Below are positions 9,475 through 18,347 of a stretch of 55,864 nt of DNA, in pieces. A program made the translations under genes and the position numbers. The notes below the pieces were generated by a model. The model was not told the DNA's origin, made no database searches, and was given only the letters and a program-made list of their open reading frames with translations. The stretch comes from an uncultured Sphingomonas sp. (GTDB lineage: Bacteria > Pseudomonadota > Alphaproteobacteria > Sphingomonadales > Sphingomonadaceae): positions 1 to 55,864 of the forward strand of contig NZ_CAJYQD010000049.1 in NCBI RefSeq assembly GCF_913776855.1, in the 5' to 3' direction. Within the stretch, counting starts at the first letter, position 1, and each line of letters starts with the position of its first letter.

Positions 9475-10371
9475 TCAGTCCTCCTCGACCATCGCGCGGA
9501 CCTTCTGCCGGCCAAGGCGATGTTCGCGCCACACGATGAATAACCCGCTGGCGATGATGATCGGCGCGCCGGCCCAGGTCATCGGCGTCGGCAGCACGCC
9601 GAACAGCAACCAGCCATAGATCGTCGCCCACAGCAGCCCCGAATAGTCCATCGGCACCACCACCGCGACCGGTGCCGCGCGCGATGCGGCGGTCAGCGCG
9701 ATCTGGCCCATGCCGCCGACCATGCCGATCGCGATCAGGTTGACCCAGGTCAGCCAGTCATGCGCGCGCACGTCGAAGGCATAGGCGGTGGCGATGAACG
9801 GCAGCGTCAGCGTGGAGAACCAGAATACGGTCGTCCCCGCCGGTTCCTCGCGCAGCTGGCGCAGCGCAATCGCGACCAGCGCGACGAACAGCGCCGCCAT
9901 CAATCCGACGAACGCGCCGAAAAGCGGAACGTGCGAACTGCCCGGCTGTGCGACGATCAGCACGCCGACGAACCCGACCAGCACCGCGCTCCACCGCTGC
10001 CACCCCGTGCGTTCGCGCAGGACCAATGCCCCCAGCAGCGTCGCAAAGATCGGCACGGTGAACTGGAACGTCGTCGCCTCCGCCAGCGGCAGCAGCAGCA
10101 CCGCACCGAAGGTAAAGACCATGCCGACCAGTCCGATCATCGACCGGGTCAGATGCCCCCGGAACCGCGTGGTGCGCAGCGATCGCAGCCCCGGCCCGGC
10201 CGCGACGAAGCCCAGCACGATCGGCAACGCGCAGAGCTGGCGATAGAACATCGTTTCAGGCAGCGACGCCCCCCGCGTCTCCGCCAGCTTCACCAGCGCC
10301 GACATGGTGGACAGGAAGAAGATCGCGAGCAGGCGGAGCGCCAACCCTGTGAGGATACGGTCGCCGGGCAT
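9475..10371 (-). CDS. DMT-superfamily (EamA) transporter
   Basis: The 298-residue protein has about ten transmembrane segments in two EamA repeats, as in drug/metabolite exporters. The first repeat has FFLSTMSALVKLAETRG and FTVPIFATLLGALVLRERTGW. The second ends MDYSGLLWATIYGWLLFGVLPT with GAPIIIASGLFIVWRE, the conserved C-terminal end. The substrate cannot be predicted. The ATG at 10371 places the first helix near the N-terminus; open frame further upstream looks non-coding. It ends five bases from the convergent FNT gene. Confidence 0.88.
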   Translation of the reverse strand: MPGDRILTGLALRLLAIFFLSTMSALVKLAETRGASLPETMFYRQLCALPIVLGFVAAGPGLRSLRTTRFRGHLTRSMIGLVGMVFTFGAVLLLPLAEATTFQFTVPIFATLLGALVLRERTGWQRWSAVLVGFVGVLIVAQPGSSHVPLFGAFVGLMAALFVALVAIALRQLREEPAGTTVFWFSTLTLPFIATAYAFDVRAHDWLTWVNLIAIGMVGGMGQIALTAASRAAPVAVVVPMDYSGLLWATIYGWLLFGVLPTPMTWAGAPIIIASGLFIVWREHRLGRQKVRAMVEED

Positions 10372-10513
10372 GGCGACGCTGTAGAGCGCGGTGCTGCGAC
10401 GCACAACCGGTCGATCGACATCGGACAGGATTGCGGAAGCGTATCGACGGGACCTTTCCGCGCAAAGCGTGGTTCCCTCCGTCGGGAAGGGATGGTTTGA
10501 AGGAGACGGCCGC

Positions 10514-10723
10514 ATGGACAAGCGTACGGGATATGTCGTGGCAGGCGCATTTGGCCTGGTCGCGCTGGGCGGTGCGGTAGCCGCCGGCTTTGCGCAGCAG
10601 GCGGTCGACGCCCGCACGCCCGAACGGACGGCGTTCGGCAAGTCGATTTCGGACCGTCAGGCACTGGAGCGCCGACGCGGGCGGATGGCCGAGGTGGCGA
10701 TCGCGGGGACGACCGCGCAATAG
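10514..10723 (+). CDS. Small single-span membrane protein, unknown
   Basis: This is a 69-residue product. MDKRTGY is followed by a hydrophobic glycine/alanine-rich helix (VVAGAFGLVALGGAVAAGFA, residues 8-27) and a charged, arginine-rich tail. The helix could be a membrane anchor or an uncleaved signal. A good AAGGAGA lies 8 bases before the ATG. The gene is divergent from the DMT transporter and precedes proS by about 70 bases. No family was recognised. Confidence 0.6.
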   Translation: MDKRTGYVVAGAFGLVALGGAVAAGFAQQAVDARTPERTAFGKSISDRQALERRRGRMAEVAIAGTTAQ

Positions 10724-10796
10724 CGCTTGCGTCGCGGCGATCGGCGACGTCGCTGGATCATTGCGGCGGGCGCGGGTTTCCGGCTATCGCGCAGCC

Positions 10797-12329
10797 ATGA
10801 AGCACGCTCTCAACGTCACGCGCGAACAGGATTTCGCCGCCTGGTATCAAGCCGTCATTACCGAGGCCGATCTGGCCGAGGAGTCCGGGGTACGCGGGTG
10901 CATGGTCATCCGCCCTTGGGGCTATGGCATCTGGGAGCGTATCCAGCGCCTGCTCGACGACCGGATCAAGGCGACAGGGCATGAGAATTGCTATTTCCCG
11001 CTCTTCATCCCGCTCAGCTATTTCGAGAAGGAAGCCGAGCATGTCGACGGCTTTGCCAAGGAAATGGCGGTCGTCACCCACCACCGGCTGGTGGCAGACG
11101 GCAAGGGTGGGCTGACCCCCGATCCCGAAGCGAAGCTGGAAGAGCCTTTGGTCGTGCGGCCGACCAGCGAGACGGTGATCGGCACCGCCTTTTCCCGCTG
11201 GGTGCAGTCGTGGCGCGACCTGCCGGTGCTGATTAACCAGTGGGCGAATGTGGTGCGCTGGGAAATGCGCACCCGCATGTTCCTGCGCACCGCCGAGTTC
11301 CTGTGGCAGGAAGGGCATACCGCCCACGCCACGGCGGAAGAAGCGCGGGACGAGACGCTCAAGATGCTCGAAGTCTATCGCGAGTTCGCCGAGACATGTC
11401 TCGGCCTGCACGTGATCGCAGGCGAGAAGCCGGAGAACGAGCGCTTCCCCGGCGCGGTCGCAACCTACAGCATCGAAGCGATGATGCAGGATGGCAAGGC
11501 GCTGCAGGCGGGCACCTCGCACTTCCTCGGCACCAACTTTGCCCATGCGCAGAACATCCGGTTCCAGAATGCCGAGGGGCAGTTCGAACACGCCAACACG
11601 ACAAGCTGGGGCGTGTCGACGCGGATGATCGGCGGAGTCATCATGGTCCATGGCGACGATGACGGCCTGCGCGTGCCGCCGGCGATCGCGCCGTGGCAGG
11701 TCGTGATCGTGCCGATGCTGCGCGACGCGCCCGAGGACGAGCCGCTGATCGCCTATTGCCGCGAATTGCAGGCGGCACTGGCGAAGCAGTCGGCGCTCGG
11801 CGAACCGGTCCGCGCACTGCTCGACCTGAAGCCTGCCAAGGCCGCCACCAAGCGGTGGGGCTGGGTCAAGAAGGGTGCGCCCGTCATCATCGAGGTCGGC
11901 GGGCGCGACATGGCCGGGGGCAATGTCTCGATCGTCCGCCGCGACCGGCTCTACCGCGCCGATGGCAAGCTCGACAGCGCGATCGTGGCGAAGGACGATT
12001 TCGTAGGACAGGTGGGCGCGACGCTGGCCGACATCCAGGCGACGTTGCTGGCGCAGTCGACCGAAAAGCTGCGTGCGGCCATCGTGCCGGTCGACGACTG
12101 GGCCGGCGTCGAGGCGCATTTTGCATCGGGCGTGAAGAATCCCGGCTGGGTCGATGTCCGCTGGTCGAAGCCGACCGGCGACGCGCTGGAGGCGGTGGTG
12201 CAGCGGCTGAAGGGGCTGAAACTGACCATCCGCAACGCGCCGCTGGGCCAGACCGGGTGCGACGACGGCCCATGCGTGTTCACCGGGGAGCCGGCGGTCG
12301 AGCGGGTGCTGATCGGGCGGGCGTATTGA
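10797..12329 (+). CDS. proS: Prolyl-tRNA synthetase, type 3 (archaeal/eukaryal-like)
   Basis: ProS charges tRNA-Pro with proline. The 510-residue protein is a class II synthetase. Motif 2 is RTAEFLWQEGHTAH, preceded by VVRPTSETVIGTAFSRW, and motif 3 lies in WGVSTRMIGGVIMVHGDDDG. The N-terminus (DFAAWYQAVITEADLAEES with RPWGYGIWERIQ) is that of the shorter type 3 enzymes without the editing insertion of bacterial type 2 large forms. A C-terminal anticodon-binding region and a further zinc-domain-like part follow. ATG 10797 gives the canonical MKHALNVTREQDF start. It is probably transcribed alone or with the small upstream gene. Confidence 0.95.
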   Translation: MKHALNVTREQDFAAWYQAVITEADLAEESGVRGCMVIRPWGYGIWERIQRLLDDRIKATGHENCYFPLFIPLSYFEKEAEHVDGFAKEMAVVTHHRLVADGKGGLTPDPEAKLEEPLVVRPTSETVIGTAFSRWVQSWRDLPVLINQWANVVRWEMRTRMFLRTAEFLWQEGHTAHATAEEARDETLKMLEVYREFAETCLGLHVIAGEKPENERFPGAVATYSIEAMMQDGKALQAGTSHFLGTNFAHAQNIRFQNAEGQFEHANTTSWGVSTRMIGGVIMVHGDDDGLRVPPAIAPWQVVIVPMLRDAPEDEPLIAYCRELQAALAKQSALGEPVRALLDLKPAKAATKRWGWVKKGAPVIIEVGGRDMAGGNVSIVRRDRLYRADGKLDSAIVAKDDFVGQVGATLADIQATLLAQSTEKLRAAIVPVDDWAGVEAHFASGVKNPGWVDVRWSKPTGDALEAVVQRLKGLKLTIRNAPLGQTGCDDGPCVFTGEPAVERVLIGRAY

Positions 12330-12338
12330 GGCTTGATC

Positions 12339-12365
12339 GTCACCCCGGAATTGATCCGGGGTGAC
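12339..12365. terminator. Hairpin downstream of proS
   Basis: An 11-base perfect stem (GTCACCCCGGA with TCCGGGGTGAC) with a five-base loop starts nine bases after the proS stop. It lacks a T-tract. It is likely a transcription or 3'-end hairpin for proS and shares the GTCACCCCGG core with the dispersed palindromes. Confidence 0.55.
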
Positions 12366-12414
12366 GAACGGCGGGCGCGCACTCCATCACTGAGCGGCGA
12401 ACACCGGATGACCC

Positions 12415-12553
12415 GTATTCCCGCGAAGGTGGGGATCCAGAGCCACGAACGCCACCGCTTGCAGCGCTGGCCCTCCGCCTGCGCGGTGATACCCGCAAGC
12501 CAGGCGATACCGCATCATGGCGAAGCCGTACCCCGGCCTCCGCCGGGGTACGG
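12415..12553. repeat. REP-like palindromes, copy C (pair plus single hairpin)
   Basis: The 250-base gap between proS and the DUF3597 gene holds an inverted pair at 12415-12440 and 12467-12492 (core CCGCGAAGGTGGGGATCCAG). It also holds a separate perfect 12-base hairpin at 12526-12553 (CCGTACCCCGGC, loop CTCC). No coding sequence was seen in this gap. Confidence 0.7.
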
Positions 12554-12580
12554 TTCGAGTGGGAAGTATTCCGACCCGCC

Positions 12581-13036
12581 TCAGTCCTTCAACGACCCCG
12601 GCACCTGCCCGCCGGCCTTGCCCAGTTCCTGCAACACGGCGCGGTGCAGCCAGATGTTCATCTCGGCGCTGCCGTCCTTCGCACCGGTATAGCCCAGTTC
12701 GGTCGCCAGCTCCTTGCGGTTGTCGAGGCTGGAATCCAGATCGAGCAGCTTCATCAGGTCGACGATCGAGGTGCGCCAGTTGAGCGGCGGATTGCCCTTC
12801 TGCTGGGCGATGCGCTCGATCGCGGTCATGGGGTCGACCGGCTGCGGCGCGGCAGGGGCGGCCGGTGCCGCCGGGGCGGGCGCCGGGGCGGCCGGGGCCG
12901 GGGCATGCTGCGTCGGGGCAGGCGCAGGCGTCGGCTGCGGGGCGGGGGCGTCCTTCTTCTGTCCGAAGTAATTGTCGCCGAACGGGCCGCCGTCCTTACC
13001 GAAAATCTGCGTCTTGATGCGTTCGAAAATGCCCAT
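12581..13036 (-). CDS. DUF3597 domain protein
   Basis: The protein has 151 residues. The N-terminus MGIFERIKTQIFGKD and the C-terminal block LNWRTSIVDLMKLLDLDSSL, followed by RKELATELGYTG and MNIWLHRAVLQEL, are those of the DUF3597 family. Between them (about residues 31-80) lies a low-complexity alanine/proline linker. The function of the family is unknown; the C-terminal block is helical and resembles small peptidoglycan- or stress-associated proteins only loosely. ATG 13036 has GGAGA upstream. It is divergent from rnr. Confidence 0.88.
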   Translation of the reverse strand: MGIFERIKTQIFGKDGGPFGDNYFGQKKDAPAPQPTPAPAPTQHAPAPAAPAPAPAAPAAPAAPQPVDPMTAIERIAQQKGNPPLNWRTSIVDLMKLLDLDSSLDNRKELATELGYTGAKDGSAEMNIWLHRAVLQELGKAGGQVPGSLKD

Positions 13037-13132
13037 GATCGTCTCCGTTCGAAAGGGATTGCCGCTCCTAACGGGCGGAAACGGGTTCGGCTCCCTGACG
13101 ATACGCCATTGGTCTGACGGGCAGGGCACTCT

Positions 13133-15385
13133 ATGTCATGGCCGATGGTACGCACCAAAACGCCGCCCGGCCTGCCCACGCGTGAGCAGATTCTCGACTT
13201 TATCCAGACGTCGGACACCCCGGCGGGCAAGCGCGAGATCGCCCGCGCCTTCGGGCTGTCGGCGCAGCAGAAGATTTCGTTGAAGGCGCTGCTGAAGGAC
13301 ATGGCCGACGAAGGGCTGATCGACAGCGCGCCGGGCCGCGCCTTTCACAAGATGGGCGGATTGCCCAAGGTGACGGTGCTGCGCGTCGCCGATGTCGATG
13401 ACGGCGGCAATGTCTGGGCGGTGCCCGAACGCTGGGAAGCGGAGACGCCGCCGCCCCGCGTGCGGGTGCGCGAACGCGGACGGCGCAGTGCGCTGGGCAT
13501 CGGCGATCGTATCCTCGCGCGCACCGAAGAGGCGGGCGCCGGCTGGGCCGCGTACCCAATGAAGAAGCTCGACCGCGCGGCCGAAGCGGTGCTGGGTGTG
13601 CTGCGGGCCGAGGGCGACAAGCTTTGGCTGCAAGGCGTCGACAAGAAGGAGCGCCGCGAGGTGCCGGTGTCCGACGCCGGCGGGGCAGCACCGGGCGACC
13701 TCGTGCTGGCGGCGATGGCCGGTCGCCCGCCGCGCATTACCGCGCGGGTGGTCGAACGGCTGGGCGACCCGTTCGAGGCGCGCAGCTTCTCGCTGATCGC
13801 GATCCACAAGCACGGCATTCCCGACGTGTTTTCGGAAGAGGTGCTGGCCGAGGCGCGCAAGGTCGCCGCCTACCCGGTCAAGGATCGCGAGGACCTGCGC
13901 CACCTGCCGATCGTCGCGATCGACCCGATCGACGCGCGCGACCATGACGATGCGGTATGGGCCAAGGCTGACGATAGCGCCGACAATGACGGCGGGTGGC
14001 AGGCGATCGTCGCCATTGCCGACGTGTCCTTCTATGTCCGTCCCGGCTCCGACCTCGACAAGTCGGCGCGGTCGCGCGGCAACAGCGTCTATTTCCCCGA
14101 CCGGGTGGTGCCGATGCTGCCCGAGATCCTGTCGGCGGACGTGTGTTCGTTGAAGGCCGGGCAGGACCGCGCCGCGCTGGTCTGTCACCTGACCATCGCG
14201 AAGGACGGCACGCTCAAGGCGTGGCGCTTCACCCGCGCGGTAATCCGTGTCGCGGCGAACATCGCCTATGAACATGCGCAGGCGGCGATCGATGGCGTGG
14301 AGGGCGCGCCGGTTCCGGCCGAACTGGTCGACCATGCGCTGAAGCCCCTGTGGCAATGCTGGGCGGCGCTGGCGAAGGCGCGGGCGAAGCGCGAGCCGCT
14401 CGACCTCGACCTGCCCGAACGGCGGATCGTGCTGGACGACAAGGGCCGCATCCTGTCGGTCGCCCCGCGCGAGCGGCTGGATTCGATGCGGCTGATCGAG
14501 GACTACATGATCGCCGCCAACGTCGCGGCGGCCAAGGCGCTGGAGGCGAAGAAGGCGCCGGTCATGTACCGCGTCCACGAACCGCCGACGCGCGAGAAGC
14601 TGGTGGCGCTGAAAGACTATCTCGAAACCTTCGACGTGCCGTTCGCGCTGGGGCAGGTCGTCCGCCCGGCGACCTTCAACCACATCCTCGAGAGGATCGG
14701 CGAGGCCGATTTCCGTCCGCAGGTGATGGAGCAGATTCTCCGGACCCAGACGCAGGCCTTTTACGGCCCGCAGAATCATGGCCATTTCGGGCTGGGTCTG
14801 GGCAGCTATGCCCATTTCACCTCGCCGATCCGCCGCTATGCCGACCTGATCGTCCACCGCTCGCTGGTCGGCAGCTACGGCCTGGGCGAAGGCGCGCTGC
14901 CCGCCGACGATGCGGCGAACATGGAACGGGTGGGCGAGGCGATCAGCGGCCTCGAACGCCGCGCGATGGAGGCGGAGCGGGAGACCGTCGACCGCTATGT
15001 CGCCGCCTATCTCGCCGAACATGTCGGCACGGTGATGGAGGCGCGGATCACCGGCGTCGCCAGCTTCGGTTTCTTCGCCACGGTCGAGGGGGTGGGCGGC
15101 GACGGCCTCGTCCCCGCGCGCGACCTGGGCACCGAATATTTCCGCTTCGACGAAAGCTCGCAGTCGCTGATCGGTGACCAGAGCGGCGAGACGTTCGTCG
15201 CCGGACAGCGGCTGCAACTGCGCCTCGCGGAGGCGAACCCGGTGTCGGGGGCGCTGCGCTTCGAACTGCCCGATGGCAAGGGGTCGGCGGGGAGCAGTGG
15301 CGACCGGCGCAGGGGGCCGCCGCCGCGCGTGCTGAAACGCCGCGGCCGCCCGGCCAACATCCGGCATCAGGGCCGCAAACGATGA
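13133..15385 (+). CDS. rnr: Ribonuclease R
   Basis: RNase R is a 3'-5' processive exoribonuclease that degrades structured RNA. The 750-residue protein has an N-terminal winged-helix region (TREQILDFIQTSDTPAGKRE), cold-shock-like OB domains, then the RNB catalytic domain with the aspartate cluster DPIDARDHDDAVW at about residues 263-275. Other RNB blocks are YFPDRVVPMLPEILS and the C-terminal HFTSPIRRYADLIVHR. An S1 domain follows (AEHVGTVMEARITGVASFGFF), then a basic tail (RRGPPPRVLKRRGR). ATG 13133 has GGCAGGG upstream; an in-frame ATG at 13145 is a possible alternative. It overlaps the next gene by four bases. Confidence 0.95.
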   Translation: MSWPMVRTKTPPGLPTREQILDFIQTSDTPAGKREIARAFGLSAQQKISLKALLKDMADEGLIDSAPGRAFHKMGGLPKVTVLRVADVDDGGNVWAVPERWEAETPPPRVRVRERGRRSALGIGDRILARTEEAGAGWAAYPMKKLDRAAEAVLGVLRAEGDKLWLQGVDKKERREVPVSDAGGAAPGDLVLAAMAGRPPRITARVVERLGDPFEARSFSLIAIHKHGIPDVFSEEVLAEARKVAAYPVKDREDLRHLPIVAIDPIDARDHDDAVWAKADDSADNDGGWQAIVAIADVSFYVRPGSDLDKSARSRGNSVYFPDRVVPMLPEILSADVCSLKAGQDRAALVCHLTIAKDGTLKAWRFTRAVIRVAANIAYEHAQAAIDGVEGAPVPAELVDHALKPLWQCWAALAKARAKREPLDLDLPERRIVLDDKGRILSVAPRERLDSMRLIEDYMIAANVAAAKALEAKKAPVMYRVHEPPTREKLVALKDYLETFDVPFALGQVVRPATFNHILERIGEADFRPQVMEQILRTQTQAFYGPQNHGHFGLGLGSYAHFTSPIRRYADLIVHRSLVGSYGLGEGALPADDAANMERVGEAISGLERRAMEAERETVDRYVAAYLAEHVGTVMEARITGVASFGFFATVEGVGGDGLVPARDLGTEYFRFDESSQSLIGDQSGETFVAGQRLQLRLAEANPVSGALRFELPDGKGSAGSSGDRRRGPPPRVLKRRGRPANIRHQGRKR

Positions 15386-16923
15386 ACGTGGCGGTGCAGG
15401 ACGTGACCCCGCGCAACCGGCGCGGGCGGTTTCGTCGCTGGTGGCGGATCAACGTCATCGGATCGGTCGACCACGACGCGGTACTGCGGCAGGTCGCGGA
15501 GGAATCGGGCTGGTCGCCGCGCTATGGCCTGATGATCGTGCTGTCGATGGCGCTGTCGCTGCTGGGGCTGTTGATGCCGTCTGTCGCGGTGCTGATCGGG
15601 GCGATGCTGATCTCGCCGCTGATGATGCCGATCATCGGCCTGGGCTTCGGCATCGCGGTGCTCGACGTGCCCGACATCCGCAAGTCGCTGATCGCGCTGG
15701 CGATCGGGGCGGGGCTGGCGGTGGGGCTGTCCGCTGCGCTGGTCGCGCTGTCGCCGATCCAGACGATCACGACCGAGATTGCCGGGCGCACCCGTCCGAC
15801 CCTGTTCGACCTGCTGGTCGCGTTCCTGTCGGCGATCGCGGGGGGCTATGCGCTGATCCGCGGGCGAGGGTCGACGGTGGTCGGCGTCGCCATCGCCATC
15901 GCGCTGATGCCGCCCTTGTGCGTCGTCGGCTTCGGCATCGCCACCCACAATGCCACTGTCGCGGGCGGGGCGTTGCTGCTGTTCTTCACCAACCTGATCA
16001 CCATCGCGCTGACCGCCGCCGCAATGGCGCGCATTTATGGGTTCGGCCGGCACCTGACGCCGCGCAACACGACGTTTCAGGTGGTGCTGTTCGTCGGGGC
16101 GATGCTGGCGTTGTCGGTCCCGCTGGTCGCCGCGCTGCGCCAGATCGCGTTCGAATCGGTGGCGCAGCGGCAGGTGCGCAGTGCGATCCTGTCGCGCTTT
16201 CCCGATGAAGCCCGCCTCAGCCAGCTGGAGATTACGTACGACCGCAACGCCATGCGGGTGCGCGCGGTGGTGCTGACGCCGAAGTTCGACCGCCAGGCCG
16301 ACGGCGCCCTTGCCGCGCAACTGGGCCAGCGGCTCGATCGGCGACTGGATCTGCATGTCGACCAGATCCGCAGTTCGGTGGACCAGCAGGCGACCGAGGC
16401 AGCGCAGATTGCCAAGGTCAACGAACGCCCCGGCGCCACGTTCGGCCCGGTGCGCGAACGGATCATGGCACAGGTCGCGCTGGTGACCGGTGCGGCGGTC
16501 GACACGATGCAGGTCGACGATGCCAGCCGGGGCGTCCGCGCGGTCGCCGCCGAACTGCCCGGCCTTCCGCCGCGCGGCTATCATGCGATCGAGGCGCGGG
16601 CGCGGGCCGCAGCACCGGGATGGCAGGTCGATGTGGTGCCCCCGGTCGCGGGCGACGCGCCGCCGCAGGTCGCCTATACAGGGGGCATCGCCGATGCCCG
16701 TGCGCTGGAGGATGCGGCATGGCTGTCGGCGCGGCTGGACCGTGAAATCGTGGTCGGCGGCGGGACGGCGGCGCAGCGCACCGCGCTGGTCGAGGGGATC
16801 GGCGCACGCGGCGGACGTGCGGTCGCCGGACCGGCGGCGGGGGCGCTGTCGCTGGCCTGGGCGCCGGTCGCGGCACCGCCAGCAGCACCCGCACGGACAG
16901 CGATTGTTTCGGAAAGAAAATGA
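15382..16923 (+). CDS. DUF389 integral membrane protein
   Basis: The protein has 513 residues. The N-terminal half (about 45-255) is a bundle of some seven transmembrane helices with the DUF389 signature SLLGLLMPSVAVLIGAMLIS and IGLGFGIAVLD. ALMPPLCVVGFG and LLLFFTNLITIALTAAAM are later helices. The C-terminal half (about 270-500) is soluble and unusually long, without recognised motif, possibly periplasmic or cytoplasmic. The family function is unknown. It overlaps rnr by ATGA, so the two are co-translated, though no functional link is obvious. Confidence 0.85.
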   Translation: MNVAVQDVTPRNRRGRFRRWWRINVIGSVDHDAVLRQVAEESGWSPRYGLMIVLSMALSLLGLLMPSVAVLIGAMLISPLMMPIIGLGFGIAVLDVPDIRKSLIALAIGAGLAVGLSAALVALSPIQTITTEIAGRTRPTLFDLLVAFLSAIAGGYALIRGRGSTVVGVAIAIALMPPLCVVGFGIATHNATVAGGALLLFFTNLITIALTAAAMARIYGFGRHLTPRNTTFQVVLFVGAMLALSVPLVAALRQIAFESVAQRQVRSAILSRFPDEARLSQLEITYDRNAMRVRAVVLTPKFDRQADGALAAQLGQRLDRRLDLHVDQIRSSVDQQATEAAQIAKVNERPGATFGPVRERIMAQVALVTGAAVDTMQVDDASRGVRAVAAELPGLPPRGYHAIEARARAAAPGWQVDVVPPVAGDAPPQVAYTGGIADARALEDAAWLSARLDREIVVGGGTAAQRTALVEGIGARGGRAVAGPAAGALSLAWAPVAAPPAAPARTAIVSERK

Positions 16924-16929
16924 ACGCTG

Positions 16930-16953
16930 TAACCGGAGTGTAACGCCCGGTTA
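16930..16953. other. Inverted repeat after the DUF389 gene / before the chemoreceptor
   Basis: TAACCGG (16930-16936) pairs with CCGGTTA (16947-16953), leaving a 10-base loop. It could be a hairpin at the 3' end of the rnr-DUF389 transcript. On the minus strand the same bases read TTAC-N7-TTAC, a distant match to a CtrA box. Confidence 0.4.
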
Positions 16954-16991
16954 GCGGCTGCTTTACCCTCCGGCCCTAACGCTCGCGGCCG

Positions 16992-18260
16992 ATGGTTCAG
17001 CATATCCGCCTCGATCCCGCCGTGATGGCCGATCACCTGACGATCGCGCAGGATGCGACCCTGACGCAGGTCGTCGACCGGTTTCGGCGGCATCACGACC
17101 TGCGCCTGCTGGCAGTCCTCGATCAGCGGCGGCAACCCGTGGGAGTGTTGCGCGAGGTCGATGTGCGCGAACTGCTGTTCAATCCGTTCGGCCATGCGCT
17201 GCTCCGCAACCCCAGCTTCGGCAGCGGCACGACACAGCTGATCCGCCCCGCCACCATCGCCGACCATGAAACGCCGCTCCCCGACCTGCTCGCGATGCAT
17301 GGCGACAACGGCGTGGTGCTGGTGCAGCACGGGACGTTCTTCGCATTGCTCGACCCCATTCAGCTGCTGCGCATGGCGACCCGATGGCACGGCGATGCAT
17401 CGGCGTTGGCACAGGCCCGGTCGCAACGGGTCCATACCGCCGCCAGTGCCTTCGAAGCGGGGATCAAGGCGCTGGCGATCGACATCGGCACCGCCTGCAC
17501 CGCGATCGGGCGGGTCGCCGCCGAACTGGACCAGCGCGCCACCGCCACGCACGGCAGCGCCGCCTCGGTCGCCGCTGCCGCGCATCAGACGGCGGTGGGG
17601 ATGGTCGATCTCGAACAGCGCGGCCGCGCGCTGGCGCTGTCGATCGAACGCATTACCCGCGACGCGGGCGAGGCGCACCGGTTGCGCGAACAGGCGAGCG
17701 CGGCGGTCGATCGTACCGGCGCGCAGGTCCGCTCGCTGTCCGACGTCGCCACCACGATCGAAGCGATGCTGGCGCTGATCCGGGGTTTGGCCAAGCAGAC
17801 CAACCTGCTGGCGCTGAACGCGGGGATCGAGGCGGCACGCGCCGGGTCGGCCGGCACGGGCTTTGCGGTGGTCGCGGGCGAGGTGAAGTCGCTGGCGCGG
17901 CAGACGGAGGTCGCAGCGGGCGACATTGCCCGCCGGGTCGATGCGGTCCATGCGCTGCTGGGCGATGTCGACCAGGGCCAGCGCGCGGTGCAGAATGCGA
18001 TCGCCGCCATCGGGCAGATCACCACGACGATCGGCACGGCGGTCGCCGCCGAACGGGAAACGACGCAGGCCATCGCCGTGCGGGTCGAGGAAACGCGCGG
18101 TGCCGGCGCGGACATCGACGCCCGCGCCGGGGCGATCGCGATGGCGGCGGACGGGATCGGCGACCGCGCAGGAATGCTTACGCGGATGGTCGACGGGCTG
18201 TCGACGCTCAGCCGGCAGCTGCAGGGCAGGGCAAGCGAACTGGTCGCTGCGGTTGCCTGA
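16992..18260 (+). CDS. Soluble chemoreceptor-like protein: CBS-pair-like domain + MCP signalling domain
   Basis: The protein has 422 residues and no transmembrane segment. Residues 1-130 look like a CBS pair: [20 protein letters not shown] with [13 protein letters not shown], then RNPSFG and a second half with [15 protein letters not shown]. Residues about 150-420 form an MCP coiled coil with the hairpin tip [18 protein letters not shown] followed by [16 protein letters not shown]. The tip departs from the usual AGEQGRGFAVVADEVR in several places (S, T and G replace E, R and D), which may alter CheW/CheA contact. It is probably a cytoplasmic receptor sensing a nucleotide or metabolic ligand. 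No chemotaxis operon is adjacent. Confidence 0.85.
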   Translation: MVQHIRLDPAVMADHLTIAQDATLTQVVDRFRRHHDLRLLAVLDQRRQPVGVLREVDVRELLFNPFGHALLRNPSFGSGTTQLIRPATIADHETPLPDLLAMHGDNGVVLVQHGTFFALLDPIQLLRMATRWHGDASALAQARSQRVHTAASAFEAGIKALAIDIGTACTAIGRVAAELDQRATATHGSAASVAAAAHQTAVGMVDLEQRGRALALSIERITRDAGEAHRLREQASAAVDRTGAQVRSLSDVATTIEAMLALIRGLAKQTNLLALNAGIEAARAGSAGTGFAVVAGEVKSLARQTEVAAGDIARRVDAVHALLGDVDQGQRAVQNAIAAIGQITTTIGTAVAAERETTQAIAVRVEETRGAGADIDARAGAIAMAADGIGDRAGMLTRMVDGLSTLSRQLQGRASELVAAVA

Positions 18261-18347
18261 CAGCCGCATGGGAATCCACGCTGGTGGCGACGGCCTCGTC
18301 CCATCCAAGGGGTGGCGAACCCGCGCACCACGCTCTATGCAAGCGCC

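Noticed and set aside
12339..12365. Hairpin after proS as a classic Rho-independent terminator
   Set aside because: No T-run follows, so only a general 3'-end hairpin role is claimed.
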